A stretch of 46,318 nt of DNA from Flavobacterium sp. (GCA_018401995.1 JAGYJR010000016.1:1-46318), one strand, 5' to 3'. Counted from the first letter of the stretch, positions 1-9,614 are shown. A program made the numbers and translations. The notes: generated from the letters alone by a model not told the origin.

Positions 1-665
1 TGTACGAAACCAGCAGGACCATATTCAATTTCCCACTCTGATGCACCACTTATATTATCCCAACCTAAATCAACAGAAGTGTCACCAATAGCAGCAACAG
101 TAAGATTATCAGGTTGTAAACATTGAACATCAACATTTACATTATCTAAAAGCCATCTGTCTCCAATACCATCAGTCACTTCATGAACGAAAGCTATGTA
201 TACATTTTGACCAGCATATGCATCTAATAAAATAAATTTTTGGTCCATAGGACCGTTATTTATTTCTAACTCTGTATAAGTTGCAAGAGTAGTTGTAAAA
301 TCAGCTATATTTTGAGTGGCAGTTGATATTAAAACTCTATAAACACTCCCCGCCTCTCCTGCAGAAGTTGATTTAGAGAAGAAACGAACTTGTCCATTTG
401 CAGGGACATTGACTTGAGGTGTAATTAACCAATCCTGAGCAAGACCAGTCACCCCAACCTCAGGACGTGATGAAGCCGAAGCCAAATCAACAGTCCAGTT
501 TCCAGCTAACGCTGTATTTCTAGTCCAAGACTGAACAGTTCCAATGCCATTATCTGTAACAACCCATCCCGGTGGCGGAAATACAGGGTTTTCAAAATCT
601 TCACTTAATTGGCTATAGCCTAGTAAAGAAAATAATGACATGAAAAAAAGTAATAGTTTTTTCAT
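1..665 (-). CDS. Secreted choice-of-anchor/fibronectin-type protein (C-terminal part outside window)
   Basis: The reading frame is open from the left edge to an ATG at 665. The N-terminus is a signal peptide (MKKLLLFFMSLFSLLGYSQ) that would be removed before LSEDFEN. Residues about 20-175 look like a cleaved-adhesin/choice-of-anchor J jelly-roll domain: an early FPPPGW motif, then DWLITPQV, then VRFFSKS and DRWLLDNV. A fibronectin type III-like strand begins at about residue 180 (LTVAAIGDTSVDLGWD). Flavobacterial proteins of this layout are usually exported and end in a T9SS sorting domain, but that end is not in the window. The substrate or partner is unknown. A surface adhesin or an extracellular enzyme accessory domain are both possible. 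Confidence 0.75.
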   Translation of the reverse strand, partial: MKKLLLFFMSLFSLLGYSQLSEDFENPVFPPPGWVVTDNGIGTVQSWTRNTALAGNWTVDLASASSRPEVGVTGLAQDWLITPQVNVPANGQVRFFSKSTSAGEAGSVYRVLISTATQNIADFTTTLATYTELEINNGPMDQKFILLDAYAGQNVYIAFVHEVTDGIGDRWLLDNVNVDVQCLQPDNLTVAAIGDTSVDLGWDNISGASEWEIEYGPAGFV

Positions 666-817
666 TGTTTGTAAAAATTTTGTTATGGTTTTGTTAAGCC
701 CTCAAATTTATGAAATAAAATTGAAAATTGTTCTTTTAACGATAAAATGTAACATAAGTTCGACAAAATGTGATATGTTATTAATTTTAAAATATTATTT
801 TTGTAAAAAACATAGAC

Positions 818-1570
818 TTGGAAATAAAGAAAATATATTTCGCATCTGATCAACACCTTGGAGCTCCCACAAATGAAGAGAGTTTTCCGCGTGAGCAAAA
901 ATTTGTTCAATGGCTTGATGAAGTAAAAAAAGATGCTGATGCTATTTTTCTTTTAGGCGATTTATTCGATTTTTGGTTTGAATACAAAACCGTGGTTCCA
1001 AAAGGATTTGTAAGAGTTTTAGGAAAATTAGCAGAAATAAGAGATTCTGGAATCCCAATTTATTTTTTTGTGGGTAATCATGATTTATGGATGCATGATT
1101 ATTTTGAAAAAGAACTCAATATTCCCGTATATCATGACAATAAAGAATTTACGTTCAATGGAAAAACATTCCTAATTGGTCACGGTGATGGGAAAGGCCC
1201 TGGTGATATGGGTTACAAACGCATGAAAAAAGTGTTTACCAATCCGTTTTCGAAATGGTTGTTTCGCTGGTTGCATCCTGATATTGGTGTGAAATTAGCC
1301 CAATATTTATCCGTAAAAAACAAATTGATTTCAGGTGCTGAAGATGTAAAATTCTTAGGCAAAGAAAACGAATGGTTGTATCAATATTGTCTAAGAAAAT
1401 TAGAATCGAAACATTATGACTATTTTGTATTTGGTCATCGTCATTTGCCTTTGGAAATTGAATTGAACGAAAACTCAAAATACATCAATCTCGGTGATTG
1501 GATAGGCTATTTTACTTATGGTGTTTTTGATGGTAAAAAAATGGAATTGAAAGTTTACAAAGAAGCCTAA
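818..1570 (+). CDS. lpxH: UDP-2,3-diacylglucosamine diphosphatase-like metallophosphoesterase
   Basis: This 250-residue calcineurin-like phosphoesterase has the metal-ligand series DxH (11-13), GDLFD (47-51), GNHD (86-89), GHGD (121-124) and GHRH (206-209). It matches the LpxH branch found in Bacteroidota, which hydrolyses UDP-2,3-diacylglucosamine to lipid X in lipid A synthesis at the inner membrane. No ATG exists upstream in frame. The start is a TTG at 818, giving the expected MEIKKIYFASDQH-type N-terminus. The gene stands alone and converges on recJ. The family is certain. The exact substrate is inferred from resemblance, and LpxH2-type phosphatases are the alternative. Confidence 0.85.
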   Translation: MEIKKIYFASDQHLGAPTNEESFPREQKFVQWLDEVKKDADAIFLLGDLFDFWFEYKTVVPKGFVRVLGKLAEIRDSGIPIYFFVGNHDLWMHDYFEKELNIPVYHDNKEFTFNGKTFLIGHGDGKGPGDMGYKRMKKVFTNPFSKWLFRWLHPDIGVKLAQYLSVKNKLISGAEDVKFLGKENEWLYQYCLRKLESKHYDYFVFGHRHLPLEIELNENSKYINLGDWIGYFTYGVFDGKKMELKVYKEA

Positions 1571-1581
1571 AGTTTACTTTT

Positions 1582-1681
1582 TAGCCCCGACGGGAACGAC
1601 ATCCTTTTTTTGCTTTATTTCGACTCCGCTTAATTTGACTAAGCAAAAAAAGATATAGTGGACAGCGGGAAAATGGACTCC
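1582..1681. repeat. Intergenic repeat element, copy 1, with internal hairpin
   Basis: The element lies between the convergent lpxH and recJ genes. It starts with TAGCCCCGA and ends near GCGGGAAAATGGACTCC. Inside, ATCCTTTTTTTGCTT (1601-1615) can pair with AAGCAAAAAAAGAT (1641-1654), giving a hairpin that could end transcription from both sides. A second, shorter copy with the same borders lies at 36861-36928. The shared outer blocks and shared hairpin suggest a dispersed element rather than an ordinary terminator. Confidence 0.6.
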
Positions 1682-1712
1682 AAAAAAAGCCTAAACCATT
1701 CGCTTGTAAAAA

Positions 1713-3401
1713 TTATCGAATATCTTTTAATCGCAGTTGTAGTGAAACCGTACCATTGAATTCATTTTCATCTAAGCAATAAACAGCTTCGAAGGGTTTT
1801 TGAATCGTAACCAAATCCAATTTATTGCCCAATCCAAAACCAACGGCACCAAAACTTTCCGAATTTTCTTGTTTTATAAAAGCTTTCAAATGTTCTTCTT
1901 CTTTCCCAATGGCTTTTGCATAACCCGAATCTTTTAGATTTTTAGAGTAGAAAACCGGTGTCATATTTTCAGGTCCGAATGGTTCGAATTGTTTCAACAA
2001 ACGTATTAATTTGGGATTGATTGCTGCCAATTCGATTTCAGCATCATAAGAAATTTCAGGCGTCAACAAATCGGGATGAATGGTTTCTTGGACAACTTTT
2101 TCGAAGGCATTTTTGAAATTTTCGTAGTTTTCTTCCAAAAGCGTCATTCCTGCGGCATACATGTGTCCGCCGAATTGTTCCAAATGTTCCGCACAAGCTT
2201 CCAAAGCATTATACACATCAAAATCCTTCACAGAACGCGCCGAAGCCGCTAATTTTTCACCACTTTTTGTAAAAACAATCGTAGGGCGATAGTAATTTTC
2301 TACCAATCTAGAAGCGACAATTCCAATAACGCCTTTGTGCCAATTTTCTTGATAGACAACCGTTGAAAATCGGTTTTGTTCGTTGTTTGCTTCGATTTGA
2401 AGTAAGGCTTCTTGTGTAATTTTTTTGTCGAGTTCTTTCCTATCGGAATTATGTTGCTCGATTTCTGAGGCAAATTGCTCGGCTTGCTCTAAATCGTATT
2501 CCGTTAATAACGCAACCGCTTCGTTTCCGTGTTTGATTCTTCCTGCTGCGTTGATTCTTGGGGCTACTATGAAAACGACATCAGTAATTGTCAAGACTTT
2601 TTTCTTTACATTCTGAATTAAAGCCTTGATTCCTGGTCGCGGATTCGAATTAATTACTTCCAAACCAAATTTAGCCAATACTCTATTCTCACCAGTAATC
2701 GGAACGATATCAGCTGCAATGGCTGTCGCTACCAAATCCAAATACAACACTAAATCATCAATGGTTTGGTTTCTATTTTCGGCTAAAGCTTGAATCAATT
2801 TAAATCCGACACCGCAACCGCATAATTCATCATATGGATACGAACAATCTTCGCGTTTTGGATCTAAAACCGCAACCGCATCGGGCAAAATAGCGCCTGG
2901 ACGGTGATGGTCGCAAATGATGAAATCAATGTTTTTGGCTTTGGCATAATTTACATGGTCAATTGATTTGATACCACAGTCTAGAGCTATAATTAAGGAA
3001 ATATCGTTGTCTTCGGCATAATCAATTCCCATGTAGGAAATGCCGTAACCTTCTGCATATCTATCAGGAATGTAAGTCGCAACGTTTGGATAAAAACTTC
3101 GTAAATAACTTGAAACTAAGGAAACAGCGGTTGTTCCATCAACATCGTAATCGCCGAAAACTAGAATATTTTCGTTGTTAGCAATCGCTTTTTCAATTCG
3201 TGCCACGGCTTTGTCCATATCTTTCATGAGATACGGATTATGCAAATCGGCTAAAGTGGGACGGAAAAAGGTTTTGGCTTGTTCGAAGGTTTCGATTCCT
3301 CTTTGAACTAAAAGTGTCGCAATAATTTCATCGACTTGAAGTGCTTGCTGAATGGCTTGTACTTTTTCTGGATTTGGCTTAGATTTTGGATTCCAACGCA
3401 T
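1713..3401 (-). CDS. recJ: Single-stranded-DNA-specific exonuclease RecJ
   Basis: RecJ degrades single-stranded DNA 5' to 3' in recombination and mismatch or base-excision repair. The 562-residue product has the DHH-family motifs in order: DYDVDG (84-89), DCG (141-143), DHH (164-166) and a DLVATAIAADIVP stretch near 225. A DHHA1-type GGHMYAAG motif follows near 425, with an OB-like C-terminal region (for example VFYSKNL, GVGFG-like turns) that binds DNA. The length is usual for the family. The ATG at 3401 gives MRWNP, a common start in this lineage. Upstream is a 234-bp gap holding an inverted repeat, so the gene probably has its own promoter. Confidence 0.95.
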   Translation of the reverse strand: MRWNPKSKPNPEKVQAIQQALQVDEIIATLLVQRGIETFEQAKTFFRPTLADLHNPYLMKDMDKAVARIEKAIANNENILVFGDYDVDGTTAVSLVSSYLRSFYPNVATYIPDRYAEGYGISYMGIDYAEDNDISLIIALDCGIKSIDHVNYAKAKNIDFIICDHHRPGAILPDAVAVLDPKREDCSYPYDELCGCGVGFKLIQALAENRNQTIDDLVLYLDLVATAIAADIVPITGENRVLAKFGLEVINSNPRPGIKALIQNVKKKVLTITDVVFIVAPRINAAGRIKHGNEAVALLTEYDLEQAEQFASEIEQHNSDRKELDKKITQEALLQIEANNEQNRFSTVVYQENWHKGVIGIVASRLVENYYRPTIVFTKSGEKLAASARSVKDFDVYNALEACAEHLEQFGGHMYAAGMTLLEENYENFKNAFEKVVQETIHPDLLTPEISYDAEIELAAINPKLIRLLKQFEPFGPENMTPVFYSKNLKDSGYAKAIGKEEEHLKAFIKQENSESFGAVGFGLGNKLDLVTIQKPFEAVYCLDENEFNGTVSLQLRLKDIR

Positions 3402-3501
3402 AGTTTAATTACGAATTAAAAATTATGAATTATTTATTTTGGCTTATATAATTGAATGACAAAGGTATAAATATTTTTGAATTTACTAAATGAAAAAATT
3501 A

Positions 3502-3621
3502 ACCACATAGAAACATAGGTTGATTTTTATCAAAATAGTCGTTACACTTTTTATAGATTAGATAGGCTTTGTGTATTCAGCATGAACTAAAACTAACTTT
3601 TTATCTATGTTTCTATGTGGT
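3502..3621. repeat. Inverted repeat with perfect 17-bp arms
   Basis: ACCACATAGAAACATAG at 3502-3518 is repeated exactly in inverse orientation at 3605-3621, separated by 86 bp of A+T-rich DNA. It fills most of the gap between the OsmC gene and recJ. It resembles a small palindromic interspersed element more than a terminator, because the arms are far apart and lack a following T run on either strand. Confidence 0.65.
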
Positions 3622-3635
3622 AAAACCTTTTTAAA

Positions 3636-4061
3636 TTATATTTTATGATAAAAAATCGCCACCTCAACTTTTGCAAATTGACGAAACATTTCCATTACAC
3701 CACAATATTTTTCTACGGATAAATTTACCGCTTTTTCTAGCTTTTTCTCGTCTAAATTGTTGCCGTAAAAATGATAATCGACTTTTACTGTATGATAGGT
3801 TTTTGGATGTTCTTCGGTTAATTCTCCTAAAGTTTCAATTTTGAAATCAGCTACTTCTAACTTCATTTTTTCTAGTAAAGAAGCAACGTCTAAACCAGTA
3901 CAGCCTGCTAACGCCGACAACATCAACGCTTTTGGACGCAAGCCTTTTCCTTCGCCTCCGTTTTCTGGTCCAGCATCAATTGAAATAACATCGCCACTTG
4001 GGTTAGTGGACTCAAATTGCATGTTACCTTTCCAGGTGGTGGTTATGTTGTGTGTTTCCAT
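3636..4061 (-). CDS. OsmC family peroxiredoxin-like protein
   Basis: The 141-residue protein has the two OsmC/Ohr cysteines. Cys54 lies in an AGCTGLDVASLL helix and Cys120 in KYCGVMEMF. This thiol pair reduces organic hydroperoxides in family members. The N-terminal TTTWKGNMQFES strand and the SALAGCTG segment are typical of the OsmC branch rather than Ohr. It is the last gene of a minus-strand group, with rsmI and a small membrane protein ahead of it, 10 bp from the latter. The in vivo peroxide substrate cannot be read from the sequence. Confidence 0.88.
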   Translation of the reverse strand: METHNITTTWKGNMQFESTNPSGDVISIDAGPENGGEGKGLRPKALMLSALAGCTGLDVASLLEKMKLEVADFKIETLGELTEEHPKTYHTVKVDYHFYGNNLDEKKLEKAVNLSVEKYCGVMEMFRQFAKVEVAIFYHKI

Positions 4062-4071
4062 ATTATTAATT

Positions 4072-4659
4072 CTAAAATTCTAATGCCTTTTTTATATTAA
4101 CACCTTCAGAAATCAAAAGATTCATTACCTGACGAAAACTTTGTAAATGTTGTTCACTTTCCAAATAAAAACGTTTTTTATAAAACACTCCATTGTGAGT
4201 AAATGAAATCCAATTTAAAACACCCTTTCCATATCGTCTTGAAAGAATATTATTTTCTAAATCATATCTAAAAAAATGAGGCTCTTTCCCTTTAAAGTCA
4301 GTCACAATATATTTAAAATCTGTTAAACTATTAAAATAAAACACTTCATCACCAATGGAAATGAAAGCATTTGTTATAACAAAGTCATCCTTCAATTTAC
4401 CTGAACCAAATTCTTCGTTAAAACTAAATAATAATTGACCTATTAGTAAAAGTACAAAACCAAAAATCCCAATAAGAATTATAGTTTTAAATAGAATTTC
4501 ATTTTCTAAAAATAAACTATTTACCAAATAAAGGGTTATTGATAATAAAATCAAAATAGAACCTATAATTGAAAATTTAGTACTCTGTAAATTCAATTTT
4601 TCATTAAAACTATATTTTACAAATATTTTACTTTGAAAAAGTTCTTTCTTAGTATCCAT
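4072..4659 (-). CDS. Hypothetical two-TM membrane protein
   Basis: I do not recognise this 195-residue protein. Two hydrophobic segments (about 29-48 and 57-78) are separated by a short acidic loop (FLENEILF). The rest is a soluble domain rich in Phe, Tyr and Lys, with a YKKRFYLES strand that recalls PH-like membrane domains of the YcxB/DUF304 type, though I cannot assign it. It lies 6 bp after rsmI and 10 bp before the OsmC gene, so it is probably co-transcribed with both. Its codon use is more A+T-rich than its neighbours. Confidence 0.7.
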   Translation of the reverse strand: MDTKKELFQSKIFVKYSFNEKLNLQSTKFSIIGSILILLSITLYLVNSLFLENEILFKTIILIGIFGFVLLLIGQLLFSFNEEFGSGKLKDDFVITNAFISIGDEVFYFNSLTDFKYIVTDFKGKEPHFFRYDLENNILSRRYGKGVLNWISFTHNGVFYKKRFYLESEQHLQSFRQVMNLLISEGVNIKKALEF

Positions 4660-4665
4660 AAATAA

Positions 4666-5337
4666 TTATTTCTTCCCACCAACAACCACAACAATCTCCC
4701 CTTTAGCTGGCTTTGCCTCAAAGTGTTTTAAAACTTCTTCGGCGGTTCCTCTTACGGTTTCTTCGTGTAATTTGGATAATTCTCGAGAAACTGAAACAGG
4801 TCTGTCGGCTCCAAAATATTGTACAAATTCAGCTAAGGTTTTGTTTAGTTTGTGTGGGGAAACATAAAAAATCATGGTTCGGGTTTCTTCAGCTAACGCT
4901 AAAAATCGGGTTTGTCTTCCTTTTTTATCGGGTAAAAAGCCTTCGAATACGAATTTATCATTGGGCAAACCACTATTCACCAAAGCGGGCACAAAAGCCG
5001 TTGCTCCAGGTAAACATTCCACAGCAATTCCGTTTTCCACACAAGCGCGCGTAAGCAAAAATCCTGGGTCGGAAATCGCTGGAGTTCCAGCATCACTGAT
5101 TAAAGCAATAGTTTCGCCTGCTTGTAAGCGCTTGACCAAATTTTCAACGGTTTTGTGTTCGTTGTGCATGTGATGACTGTGCATGTGCGTAGCAATTTCG
5201 AAGTGTTTTAGCAATTTTCCGCTGGTTCGCGTGTCTTCTGCTAAAATTAAATCGACTTCTTTTAGTACTTTAATCGCACGAAAAGTCATGTCTTCTAAAT
5301 TACCTATTGGCGTTGGAACGATATATAATTTACTCAT
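4666..5337 (-). CDS. rsmI: 16S rRNA (cytidine(1402)-2'-O)-methyltransferase
   Basis: RsmI uses S-adenosylmethionine to methylate the ribose of C1402 in the decoding centre of 16S rRNA. The tetrapyrrole-methylase fold signatures are PTPIGNLEDMT (8-18), AEDTRTSG (34-41), SDAGTPAISDPG (about 81-92), PGATA (about 109-113), FEGFLP and SRELSKLHEE. The protein is 223 residues, shorter than the enterobacterial enzyme because the extra C-terminal helical domain is absent. This short form fits Bacteroidota. It heads a minus-strand group with a membrane protein and an OsmC gene. Confidence 0.93.
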   Translation of the reverse strand: MSKLYIVPTPIGNLEDMTFRAIKVLKEVDLILAEDTRTSGKLLKHFEIATHMHSHHMHNEHKTVENLVKRLQAGETIALISDAGTPAISDPGFLLTRACVENGIAVECLPGATAFVPALVNSGLPNDKFVFEGFLPDKKGRQTRFLALAEETRTMIFYVSPHKLNKTLAEFVQYFGADRPVSVSRELSKLHEETVRGTAEEVLKHFEAKPAKGEIVVVVGGKK

Positions 5338-5346
5338 TAATTTTAT

Positions 5347-5416
5347 GTTTGTGGTTAAAAGTTAATTGTTTATGGTTAGCAAAATCTCGCTATACAACGA
5401 ACTATAAACCACAAAC
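5347..5416. repeat. Inverted repeat upstream of rsmI
   Basis: GTTTGTGGTT (5347-5356) is exactly inverted at 5407-5416 (AACCACAAAC). Further imperfect AACAATAAAC and GTTTATGG runs surround it. It occupies the 92-bp gap between the Glu-rich protein gene and rsmI, and resembles the other low-complexity palindromic spacers in this window. Confidence 0.5.
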
Positions 5417-5429
5417 AATAAACAACAAA

Positions 5430-6410
5430 CTAATTAAACTTCTTCTCCACAATTTCTAGAAAACGTGCTTCGTATTCTTCTTTTCCGTTCCAGTTGTCGT
5501 AGTCTGGTTTTACGAAATCTTCTATGAATCCTTTAGCTTCTTCAAAAGTATCAAACGTATTTAATTGCGATAACACACGGTTAAAATCATCTGGACTTCC
5601 GCCAAATAATCGTTTTTCGAAAGCAATTCTATCGTTTAAACCAATGTTGATTCCTTTGTTCAATCGGTCATTTAATGATATTGACTTCGGCTCTTCTTGA
5701 AAAGTGGTTGTTTTTGTTGCTTGAATTGTTTCTACACTTTTAGCATTAACTTCTTCCACAACCGATTTAGTTTCAAAAACAGGTTCTTCTACTTCTTCCG
5801 TCTCTTCCACTGCTTCAAAACTAAGTTCGGCAGCTTGTTCAACTTCAGCAGGAACATCTTCTACTTTCACAAATTCTGGCTCTTTGAAATCAGCACCAAA
5901 AACATCTTCAAAAGATATTTGTTGCGGTTGAACAACTTCTTTAACTGGAACTTCTTCTATCACTTCTTCCACAGTTTCTTCAGCGACTACAATTGTTTCC
6001 TCTTGAACTTCTTCTTGAATTTCCTCTTCAAATTGAACTTGTTCTTGCTCTTGATCTTGTAAAGCTTCTTCTTGAACCCCAATTTCCTCTTCCAAATCCG
6101 TTTCTTCCGAAATCACTTCCTGAACTTCTTCTTCAACTGTTTCGGCTATTACTTCAGCTGAAATTTCAACAGCAACTTCTTCCTGCAACGGCGTTTCATT
6201 GGAAGTAAAAACAGTTAATTTTTCTTCAAAATCAGTTGCAGAAATTTCTTTTTCAACCACTTCAATGTTTTCTTCATAAAAGCGCAAAACAGTCAATTGT
6301 TCGTATAATTTCTTCGCTTCTTCTTGTAATTGACGGGTTTCAGAACGATTTTTTAATTTCAATACACGGTGTGCAATGCTAATTAATTCGGCTTCTAACT
6401 TTTTCTTCAT
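5430..6410 (-). CDS. Acidic Glu/Val-rich hypothetical protein
   Basis: This 326-residue protein has three parts. Residues 1-50 form a basic, probably coiled-coil helix (RVLKLKNRSETRQLQEEAKK). Residues about 65-245 are a very acidic region with many EEV, EEE and EEIQ repeats, likely disordered. Residues about 250-326 are compact and carry SLNDRLNKG, FGGSPDDFNRVLSQLN and a final EYEARFLEIVEKKF helix. The ordered ends suggest one binding module at each terminus joined by a flexible acidic linker. It has no signal peptide, so it is probably cytoplasmic. It is divergent to tdk. I know no function for it. Confidence 0.75.
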   Translation of the reverse strand: MKKKLEAELISIAHRVLKLKNRSETRQLQEEAKKLYEQLTVLRFYEENIEVVEKEISATDFEEKLTVFTSNETPLQEEVAVEISAEVIAETVEEEVQEVISEETDLEEEIGVQEEALQDQEQEQVQFEEEIQEEVQEETIVVAEETVEEVIEEVPVKEVVQPQQISFEDVFGADFKEPEFVKVEDVPAEVEQAAELSFEAVEETEEVEEPVFETKSVVEEVNAKSVETIQATKTTTFQEEPKSISLNDRLNKGINIGLNDRIAFEKRLFGGSPDDFNRVLSQLNTFDTFEEAKGFIEDFVKPDYDNWNGKEEYEARFLEIVEKKFN

Positions 6411-6511
6411 AACTTTATAGAATAGAATGAAATATATCGTTGGTTTTTTAATAAATTTGTTTCGCTTACAAAAGTAAAAGAAAAAAATAGTAATCGAACG
6501 AAATATACAAA

Positions 6512-7105
6512 ATGTTTCTTGAAAATCCCGTAAATCAACACGAACAATTTGGCTGGATAGAAGTCATTTGTGGCTCCATGTTTTCTGGCAAGACCGAAGA
6601 GCTCATTCGCAGGCTGAAACGCGCCCAATTTGCCAAGCAAAAAGTAGAAATTTTCAAACCGGCTGTCGATACTCGATATGACGATGAAATGGTGGTTTCG
6701 CACAATAAAAACGAAATTCGTTCTACGCCAGTTCCTGTTGCCGAAAATATTAGAATTTTAGCACAAGGTTGCGATGTGGTGGGAATTGATGAAGCCCAAT
6801 TTTTCGATGATGAAATTGTTGCCGTTTGTAACGATTTAGCTAACCAAGGAATCCGCGTAATTGTTGCGGGTTTGGATATGGATTTTAAAGGAAATCCTTT
6901 CGGACCAATGCCTGCTTTAATGGCAACTGCTGAATACGTGACCAAAGTGCATGCGGTTTGTACAAGAACTGGAAACCTAGCCAATTACAGTTTCAGAAAA
7001 TCTAACGATGAAAAATTAGTCATGTTAGGCGAAACCGAAGAATACGAACCTTTAAGTCGTGCCGCTTATTACAGAGCTTTACGAGAAAATAAAGAAGAAA
7101 AATAA
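6512..7105 (+). CDS. tdk: Thymidine kinase (type II)
   Basis: The enzyme phosphorylates thymidine with ATP for nucleotide salvage. The 197-residue protein has the P-loop GSMFSGKT (21-28), the DEAQFF motif with the catalytic Glu (93-98), and the [16 protein letters not shown] lasso region. Type II kinases normally bind a structural zinc through two Cys pairs. Here only Cys150 remains ([11 protein letters not shown]) and the C-terminal pair is missing, so the zinc site appears lost. Its stop is 3 bp from the TTG start of murF-alr, so the two genes are probably an operon. TAAATTTG at 6452-6459 is a possible -7 box. Confidence 0.94.
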   Translation: MFLENPVNQHEQFGWIEVICGSMFSGKTEELIRRLKRAQFAKQKVEIFKPAVDTRYDDEMVVSHNKNEIRSTPVPVAENIRILAQGCDVVGIDEAQFFDDEIVAVCNDLANQGIRVIVAGLDMDFKGNPFGPMPALMATAEYVTKVHAVCTRTGNLANYSFRKSNDEKLVMLGETEEYEPLSRAAYYRALRENKEEK

Positions 7106-7108
7106 GCA

Positions 7109-9539
7109 TTGAACTTCAATTTACAACATAGCATTAAGGCTTGTCAAGGCGAATTTATTGGAAGTTCTTCTGATTTTTTGGTAGAACATATTTCCATTGA
7201 TAGTCGGTCGATGCAAAACGGAACGAACACGTTATTTTTTGCATTGAAAGGACAAAATCACGACGCACATCATTACATTGAAGAACTGATTTCGAAAGGC
7301 GTTCGGTATTTTGTAGTGGAATTTATTCCTGAAAATTGTCAAGGAAAGGCCAATTTTATTTTGGTAAAAAACACGACCAAAGCTTTACAAGAAACCGCCA
7401 AATATTACCGAAGTTTATTCCAATTTCCCGTCATTGGTATTACTGGAAGTAACGGAAAAACCATTGTAAAAGAATGGCTGAATTTCTTATTAAGTCCTGA
7501 TTATACAACAGTTAGAAGTCCTAAAAGTTTCAATTCGCAAGTGGGTGTGCCGCTTTCTGTTTTTGGAATTAATGAAAATCACAATTTAGGCATTTTTGAA
7601 GCTGGAATTTCCCAAAAAAACGAAATGCAAGCGTTAGCAGAAATTATCCAACCGAAAATCGGGGTTTTTACTAATTTAGGAAGCGCTCATGATGAAGGTT
7701 TTGCGAATTGGGAAGAAAAAATCAGGGAAAAATCGACTTTATTCCAAAGTTGCGAAGTGGTTGTTTTAGAGAAAAATGAAGCCATTGAAAAAAGAATTTC
7801 ATGTTCCAAAATTACTTGGAGTCTAGAAGATAAAAATGCTAAGATTTTCGGCGAAATAAAAAGTCAAAAAGAAGGTTTTAGCCAAATTCAAATTCACTAC
7901 CAAAACGAAACTTTCACTATTGAAATTCCGTTTGTTGATACCATTTCAATCAAAAACAGTTTGAGTTGTTTGGGCGTTTTGTTGTATTTGAATATGGAAA
8001 TTGCTACGATTCAAGAGCGAATGAAAAATCTGTATCCGATTGAAATTCGTTTGCAAGCCAAAAAAGGAATCAACAATTGCGTTTTGATAGACGATTCGTT
8101 TTCTTCAGATTATCAATCGCTCAAAATGGCCCTGGATTTCTTGGAACAACAAAAAAATCACAGTAAAAAAACCATCATTTTATCCGATATTTTTCAAAGC
8201 GGTTTGCCTGTTGCTACTTTATACCAAAAAGTCGCGGTTATCCTACAAAATAACAAAATTGACCGAATTATCACCATTGGCGAAACCATTTCCCAACATT
8301 TGAAAGAATTGCCCAATGTGATTTCATTTCCAAATGCTACTGATTTCTTGCAACAATTTAACACGCAATCGTTTCAAAACGAAGCTATTCTAATCAAAGG
8401 CGCTCGCAGTTTTAATTTTGATGAAATCGTGGTTTTATTGGAAGAGAAAAAGCACGAAACGGTTTTGGAAATCAATTTAGATGCGATTAGTCATAATTTG
8501 AATTTTTACAAATCAAAGGTCAAACCCACAACCAAAATTATGGTAATGGTGAAAGCGTTTGGTTATGGCAACGGCGGATTTGAAATTGCGAAACTATTAG
8601 AACATCATAAAGTTGATTATTTAGGAGTAGCTTTTGCCGATGAAGGCATCGAACTTCGAAAAGCAGGAATCACCACGCCAATTATGGTTTTGAATCCAGA
8701 AAATAGTAGTTTTCATGCCATGATTGCTTATGATTTAGAACCTGAAATTTACTCGATTACCGGTTTACAAGCCTTTTTAAAATTAGCCAAAGAACGCAAC
8801 ATTTCGCATTATCCGATTCATATTAAATTGGATACTGGAATGCACCGATTGGGTTTTGAACCGCATTTGATAGAAGAATTGAAAGCATTACTGAAAAACA
8901 ATCCGTTTGTACGAGTGAAAAGTGTTTTTTCTCATTTGGCAGCCAGCGATGATACTTCTTTTGATGCTTTTACCAAAAATCAAATCGTACGTTTCGATGC
9001 TATGTATGCTGAATTAGTTGCTTCTTTGAATTACCAACCTATTCGTCATATCTTAAACACTTCTGGTATTTTCAATTATCCCGAATACCAAATGGATATG
9101 GTACGATTAGGTATTGGATTGTATGGTATTGGCAATTCAAAACAAGAATTACAAATTTTGGAAAATGTGAGCACATTAAAATCGGTGATTTCACAAATTA
9201 GAACCGTATTACCAGAAGAAAGTATTGGTTACAGTAGAAAATTTATGGTGAGCAATGAAATGCGAGTTGCCACAATTCCAATTGGTTATGCTGATGGTAT
9301 CAGAAGAGCTTGGGGCAATGAAAAAGGGTTTGTACTAATTAACAACCAAAAAGCCACCATATTAGGAAACATTTGCATGGATATGATCATGGTTGATGTA
9401 ACCCCAATCAACTGTAAACCTGGTGACAGTGATAATTTTTGGAAAAAATCCAAAAGTTACTGAAATTGCAGAAACCATTGGTACTATTCCGTATGAGGTT
9501 TTAACAGGAATTTCGCAACGTGTTAAAGGATTTTTATAA
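7109..9539 (+). CDS. Bifunctional MurF ligase / alanine racemase, frameshifted near the 3' end
   Basis: The N-terminal half is MurF, which adds D-Ala-D-Ala to the UDP-muramoyl tripeptide. It has the GITGSNGKT ATP loop (110-118) and SPKSFNSQVGVPLS. The C-terminal half is a fold-III alanine racemase with the PLP lysine K482 (MVKAFGYGNG) and GYADGIRR (Tyr727), so one protein makes D-Ala and uses its dipeptide. The fusion is typical of Bacteroidota. The start is a TTG at 7109. After PGD (ending 9427) the frame shifts. The expected ending (VIIFGKNPKVTEIAETIGTI) continues in the +1 frame from 9429 to a TAA at 9537-9539. Restoring one GT in GACAGTGATAATT gives GDSVIIFG. As written, the original frame ends at 9463. 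Confidence 0.92.
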
Positions 9540-9565
9540 AAATTAACATTTTATTATAATTTTAT

Positions 9566-9573
9566 TATATTTG
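9566..9573 (+). promoter_or_regulatory. Candidate -7 box for mscL
   Basis: TATATTTG matches the Bacteroidota TAnnTTTG consensus exactly. It lies 42 bp before the mscL ATG at 9615, in the gap after murF-alr, which suggests mscL is transcribed separately. No clear TTG -33 box stands at the usual distance. Confidence 0.45.
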
Positions 9574-9614
9574 TTTTCAAACAAATTAAAACTAATTCTA
9601 AAAATTTTAAAATT

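Noticed and set aside
640..849. 69-codon frame before lpxH
   Set aside because: It overlaps the signal-peptide region of the left gene and the lpxH start. Composition is typical of A+T-rich spacer.
5697..6208. Open frames opposite the Glu-rich protein
   Set aside because: They are shadows of the GAA/GAG-rich coding strand, giving Phe- and Leu-rich nonsense.
9428..9445. Programmed frameshift in murF-alr
   Set aside because: There is no slippery heptamer with a following structure, and the family is not known to use one. A 2-base loss explains the data better.
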